Assembly: GCA_018969935.1 (NCBI GenBank)
Contig: JAGWXJ010000038.1
Coordinates: 1-14,577, forward strand
Reading direction: 5' to 3'
From: Alphaproteobacteria bacterium
Lineage (GTDB): Bacteria; Pseudomonadota; Alphaproteobacteria; Micavibrionales; UBA1664
Length of the DNA stretch: 14,577 bases
Positions 12,097 through 14,577 of the stretch are shown one piece after another. A program made the position numbers and the translations under genes. Below the pieces are notes generated by a model that saw only the letters and a list, made by a program, of their open reading frames with translations, ran no database searches and was not told the origin of the DNA. The stretch's first letter is position 1; the number at the start of each line of letters is the position of its first letter.

Positions 12097-13464
12097 TTAT
12101 CCCATGCTGTGCTGGTAAATGGGGAATTGCGCGCACAAGGCCTTCACCTTGGCCTTCACGCCCTGCTCTACCTTGCCGTTGCCTTCTGGGCCATTGGCTT
12201 TGAGGCCTTCCAGCACTTCCATGATGAAACCACCGATGGTCTTCCATTCGGCAGGTCCAAAGCCGCGCGTGGTTCCCGCAGGGGTCCCGATACGGATACC
12301 CGAAGGGTTAAGCGGCGATTTATCGCCGGGCACCGAGTTCTTGTTGGTGGTCAGGCCCGCCATCTCAAGCGAGTGCGTAGCTTCTTTCCCGAACAACCCT
12401 TTGGAACGCAGATCCACCAAAATCATGTGCGAGTCAGTACCGCCCGATACGATGTCATACCCCCCGTTTTTAAGGGTATCAGCAAGGATTCTTGCATTAT
12501 CTAGAACGGCTTGCACGTAAATCTTCCATTCAGGCTTTAGGCACTCGCCAAAAGCTACTGCTTTAGCAGCGATAACATGCTCAAGCGGCCCACCTTGCAA
12601 GCCGGGGAACACCGCGAAGTCAAACTTCTTGGCCAGCGCTTCATCGTTGGTCATGATAACGCCGCCACGGGGCCCGCGCAGGGTTTTGTGGGTCGTGCTG
12701 GTGACAACATGCGCATGCGGGAATGGGTTGGGGTAAAGGCCCGCAACAATCAAACCGGCATAGTGGGCAACATCCGCAAACAGGTAGCAGGGCTTGCCGC
12801 TCTTGGCGGCAACCTTATCGCAAATCTCGCGGAAGCGTTTGAAGTCGAACGCGCGGGGGTAAGCCGAAGCACCGGCAATAATCATGCGGGGGCAGGCTTC
12901 CAGCGCCTGTTTTTCCAGAACGTCATAATCGATGACGCCCTGCTCGTTGATCCCGTAGGAAAGGGTTTTGTACCCCTTGTTCTCGGATTGGCCGTCCTTG
13001 CCGCGCCATGATTGGCGGCCTGAAAAGTTCACGAGCGACCCGTGCGTCAGGTGGCCGCCTTGGTCAAGCGACAGGCCCATAATCAGGTCATCGTTTTCGC
13101 AAAGTGCATAATAAACGGCAATGTTGGCGGAAGCGCCCGAATGCGGCTGCACGTTGGCAAACTTGCAACCGAACAGCTTGCACAAGCGGTCAATCGCGGC
13201 CTGTTCCATTTTATCGACAAACTCGCAGCCTTCATAATAACGCTTGCCGGGCAGACCTTCGGCGTACTTGTTGGTGGCAACGCTGCCCTGCACCTGCATG
13301 ACAGCACGGGAAACGATGTTCTCCGAGGCTATCAGCTCGATCTGGTTTTGCTGGCGCTCGTGTTCGGCCTGAATGTAGCCGAAGAGTTCAGGGTCGGTTT
13401 GCGATACGTCGGCGGAAAAGAAGTCGTTCGTCATTTCGATTTTCTTGGCGGTTTGTGCGTTCAT
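12097..13464 (-). CDS. glyA: Serine hydroxymethyltransferase
   Basis: PLP enzyme that turns serine and tetrahydrofolate into glycine and methylene-THF, the main source of one-carbon units. The 455-residue protein carries ELIASENIVSRAVM (about 43-56), NKYAEGLPGKRYYEGCEFVD (65-84), NVQPHSGASAN, LFADVAHYAGL and the PLP lysine Lys260 in TSTTHKTLRGPRGG. It is longer than the usual 415-435: an N-terminal extension of about 20 residues, and an insertion of roughly 13 residues near 150-168 between NFSG and the YG that normally follow closely. The ATG at 13464 has AAGGAG eight bases ahead. A ZTP riboswitch lies in its leader. It heads the operon that continues into nrdR and the rib genes. Confidence 0.97.
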   Translation of the reverse strand: MNAQTAKKIEMTNDFFSADVSQTDPELFGYIQAEHERQQNQIELIASENIVSRAVMQVQGSVATNKYAEGLPGKRYYEGCEFVDKMEQAAIDRLCKLFGCKFANVQPHSGASANIAVYYALCENDDLIMGLSLDQGGHLTHGSLVNFSGRQSWRGKDGQSENKGYKTLSYGINEQGVIDYDVLEKQALEACPRMIIAGASAYPRAFDFKRFREICDKVAAKSGKPCYLFADVAHYAGLIVAGLYPNPFPHAHVVTSTTHKTLRGPRGGVIMTNDEALAKKFDFAVFPGLQGGPLEHVIAAKAVAFGECLKPEWKIYVQAVLDNARILADTLKNGGYDIVSGGTDSHMILVDLRSKGLFGKEATHSLEMAGLTTNKNSVPGDKSPLNPSGIRIGTPAGTTRGFGPAEWKTIGGFIMEVLEGLKANGPEGNGKVEQGVKAKVKALCAQFPIYQHSMG

Positions 13465-13474
13465 AGTCGTGGCT

Positions 13475-13486
13475 CCTTGCGTAAGG
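13475..13486 (-). promoter_or_regulatory. Small hairpin over the glyA ribosome binding site
   Basis: Minus strand: CCTT, loop ACGC, AAGG. The right arm is the first half of the glyA Shine-Dalgarno AAGGAG, so the hairpin could partly hide it. Four base pairs alone are weak; it matters only as part of the riboswitch output. Confidence 0.3.
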
Positions 13487-13498
13487 TTTGTAACGAGA

Positions 13499-13517
13499 GG
13501 GGCTGGTAAGCAGCCCC
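13499..13517 (-). terminator. Hairpin between the ZTP aptamer and glyA
   Basis: Minus strand: perfect 7-bp stem GGGGCTG/CAGCCCC with loop CTTAC, followed by TCTCGTTAC. The stem is strong enough for a terminator, but the following stretch has only four T in nine bases, so termination would be weak. Its position, about 13 bases past the aptamer, is where the expression platform of the riboswitch should be. Confidence 0.4.
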
Positions 13518-13529
13518 GACCTAATCACG

Positions 13530-13612
13530 GAATACCCAGACGCGCGGCGAGGTTACTTGGGGGTGTTTCCCGATGGTGAGGCCCATCTGGCAGCGTCAGT
13601 CACATCCCCGAA
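13530..13612 (-). promoter_or_regulatory. ZTP (pfl) riboswitch upstream of glyA
   Basis: The ZTP riboswitch binds ZMP/ZTP, which build up when 10-formyl-THF runs short, and turns on one-carbon and purine genes; glyA is a known target. Reading the minus strand: P1 arm GGGGATGT (13602-13609), the conserved TGTGACTG, a short hairpin GATGG/CCATC (13583-13587 with 13572-13576), CGGGAA, then the P1 partner ACACCCC (13560-13566), and 3' domain GCGTCTGGGTA (13533-13543), matching the usual CGCCTGGGCA. The pseudoknot pairs GACGC (13593-13597) with GCGTC (13539-13543); the family consensus has GGCG with CGCC here, so both sides have changed together and pairing is kept. It starts at the predicted transcription start and ends before a hairpin ahead of glyA. 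Confidence 0.85.
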
Positions 13613-13624
13613 ATCCTAGGGAAA

Positions 13625-13654
13625 CATTTAGGAAACTGGCGCATGGTTTGTCAA
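13625..13654 (-). promoter_or_regulatory. Promoter of the glyA operon
   Basis: Minus strand: a perfect TTGACA (13649-13654), an 18-base spacer and TAAATG (13625-13630). The predicted start of transcription, near 13618, falls just ahead of the riboswitch, which supports both calls. Confidence 0.6.
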
Positions 13655-13697
13655 GGAATGCCTGTGCTGTATCGCCGCGTTATCCACGGCGGGAAGC

Positions 13698-14147
13698 TTA
13701 GGCCATGACAGGGGCTAGGCGCTGCCTTCCCAAAAGGATGGTGGATGACTGCGCAACCGCCTGCGGGAATGTCACAACATGGTGCGGGTTATCGATATGC
13801 GCTTGCAGCCTTTTGTTCAGGGCTGGCTCAAGGCGGTTGAACACGCTTTCAACAAAAGCAGATGCCTTCTGCGGGGTGCGGAAGTTCCGCGTACTGTAAA
13901 TATCGAGGACAATCTCTAGGGTAGAGCCGCGGCAAACAACATTCAGGCCCGCGACACCCAAATCCTTCGCGGCTTCTTCCACCAGCCGCTGGTAATCTTC
14001 GTGGCGCAAACCTTCACTGCGCAATGTGTCCAGCGTCGTGGCAGGCCAATGGTAGCCCGTAGTAAACGATAGCGGCGCAATGCTGTGGAAGATCCCTTTG
14101 CGCGGGAATGTTTCATGCTGCATCGGCGGGAATTTAAGTTTCGCCAT
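13698..14147 (-). CDS. Uncharacterised protein (149 residues)
   Basis: I do not recognise a family. No signal peptide or membrane helix; the protein is probably cytoplasmic. The N-terminal third is rich in proline, histidine and aromatic residues (FPPMQHETFPRKGIFHSIAP). The middle has a helix-rich part (EDYQRLVEEAAKDLGVAG, about 50-67), a short hydrophobic strand pair (LNVVCRGSTLEIVLDIY, about 68-84) and a basic helix (KASAFVESVFNRLEPALNKR). The single cysteine is Cys72. The ATG has GGAGAGG five bases ahead, the best ribosome site among the orphan genes. It lies 56 bases downstream of rpiB and 233 bases upstream of glyA, whose own promoter separates the two. Confidence 0.75.
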   Translation of the reverse strand: MAKLKFPPMQHETFPRKGIFHSIAPLSFTTGYHWPATTLDTLRSEGLRHEDYQRLVEEAAKDLGVAGLNVVCRGSTLEIVLDIYSTRNFRTPQKASAFVESVFNRLEPALNKRLQAHIDNPHHVVTFPQAVAQSSTILLGRQRLAPVMA

Positions 14148-14174
14148 AGTGGCCTCTCCTGTTTCAGGAAAAGC

Positions 14175-14201
14175 ACTATCAGCCTAAAAACAATATGTCA
14201 A
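14175..14201 (-). promoter_or_regulatory. Possible promoter ahead of the 149-residue gene
   Basis: A perfect TTGACA stands three bases after the rpiB stop codon, with GATAGT 15 bases downstream (four of six bases). The short spacer is a weakness. If used, the 149-residue gene need not rely on rpiB transcription. Confidence 0.35.
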
Positions 14202-14203
14202 AA

Positions 14204-14577
14204 CTAACAGCTGCCCAGCTTGTCCACACGGCGCTGGTGGCGGCCACCTTCAAAGGTGGTGCTCAGGAAAACCTGCAAGGCTTCCTTGGCAACTTCGATG
14301 CCGATAAGCCTGCCGCCGAATGCAATCACGTTCGCATCGTTGTGCAGGCGGCAAAGGCGCGCGCTTGTCACGTCATGCACCAAAGCACAGCGCACATGCG
14401 CGTGGCGGTTGGCCGCAATCGAAATACCGATGCCCGAGCCGCATACAAGCACACCTGTATCGGCGCGGCCATCGGCCAGCGCAGCCGCAAGCTTGCCCGC
14501 ATAATCAGGGTAGTCCACGGAATCAGGGGTATCGGTGCCAAGGTCCAGCCACTGGATATCCTTGAAAGCCTCTTTCA
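14204..14577 (-). CDS. rpiB: Ribose-5-phosphate isomerase B (5' end beyond window)
   Basis: Interconverts ribose 5-phosphate and ribulose 5-phosphate in the pentose phosphate pathway. About 123 residues are visible. The reading frame is open to the right edge and begins KEAFKDIQWLDLGTDTPDS, where the normal start of the family (a further 15-20 residues) is cut off. The catalytic loop is intact: VLVCGSGIGISIAANR with the active-site Cys, followed by ALVHDVTSARLCRLHNDANV with the His of HNDAN, and IAFGGRLIG. The natural order rpiB-glyA-nrdR is common in alphaproteobacteria. RpiB and GlyA both supply precursors for purine and folate-linked metabolism. Confidence 0.96.
   Translation of the reverse strand, partial: KEAFKDIQWLDLGTDTPDSVDYPDYAGKLAAALADGRADTGVLVCGSGIGISIAANRHAHVRCALVHDVTSARLCRLHNDANVIAFGGRLIGIEVAKEALQVFLSTTFEGGRHQRRVDKLGSC

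Noticed and set aside
13667..13692. CGCCG/CGGCG hairpin after the 149-residue gene
   Set aside because: Five base pairs, nine-base loop and no T-tract; too weak to call a terminator.

Overview
This window reads as a stretch of core chromosome from an alphaproteobacterium of fairly high GC content. Two gene orders point there: bamE / CBP3-type bc1 chaperone / DUF177 / plsX-fabH-ihfA-merR, and rpiB / glyA-nrdR-ribE-ribBA-ribH-nusB. The CBP3-like ubiquinol-cytochrome c chaperone, the alphaproteobacterial style of IHF-alpha, NrdR and L32, and a K+-independent H+-pyrophosphatase agree. The order or genus cannot be read from the sequence. I see no insertion sequence, phage gene, CRISPR array, tRNA or rRNA.

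Layout. Nearly everything is on the minus strand, so transcription runs from high to low coordinates. From the right edge: rpiB (cut by the window end), an unrecognised 149-residue protein, then a promoter and a ZTP (pfl) riboswitch ahead of glyA. glyA is followed closely by a small basic 66-residue protein, nrdR, ribE (riboflavin synthase), ribBA, ribH, nusB and a FliL-like membrane protein, closed by a strong intrinsic terminator at about 8160-8190. Next come a 47-residue membrane microprotein (7895-8038) and hppA, which ends in its own terminator (5557-5582). A 186-residue orphan gene then runs convergently into bamE, which is on the plus strand. Divergent from bamE is the CBP3 chaperone-DUF177 pair. 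A possible 45-residue plus-strand gene lies between DUF177 and rpmF. rpmF has its own promoter and terminator, and plsX-fabH-ihfA-merR completes the window.

How the genes work together. glyA (one-carbon units, with a riboswitch that senses ZMP/ZTP, a sign of folate shortage), nrdR (control of ribonucleotide reductase) and the riboflavin genes form one long biosynthetic operon with nusB. PlsX and FabH act at the junction of phospholipid and fatty-acid synthesis. BamE serves outer-membrane assembly, and CBP3 and HppA serve respiratory and proton energetics. The RibA half of RibBA has lost its zinc ligands and ribD is absent, so the riboflavin pathway must be completed by genes elsewhere.

No obviously new multi-gene system is visible. 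The most interesting items are the glyA riboswitch with a covarying pseudoknot, two microproteins with good ribosome binding sites, three orphan proteins set among core genes, the degenerate RibA domain, and several clean inverted repeats in promoter regions.
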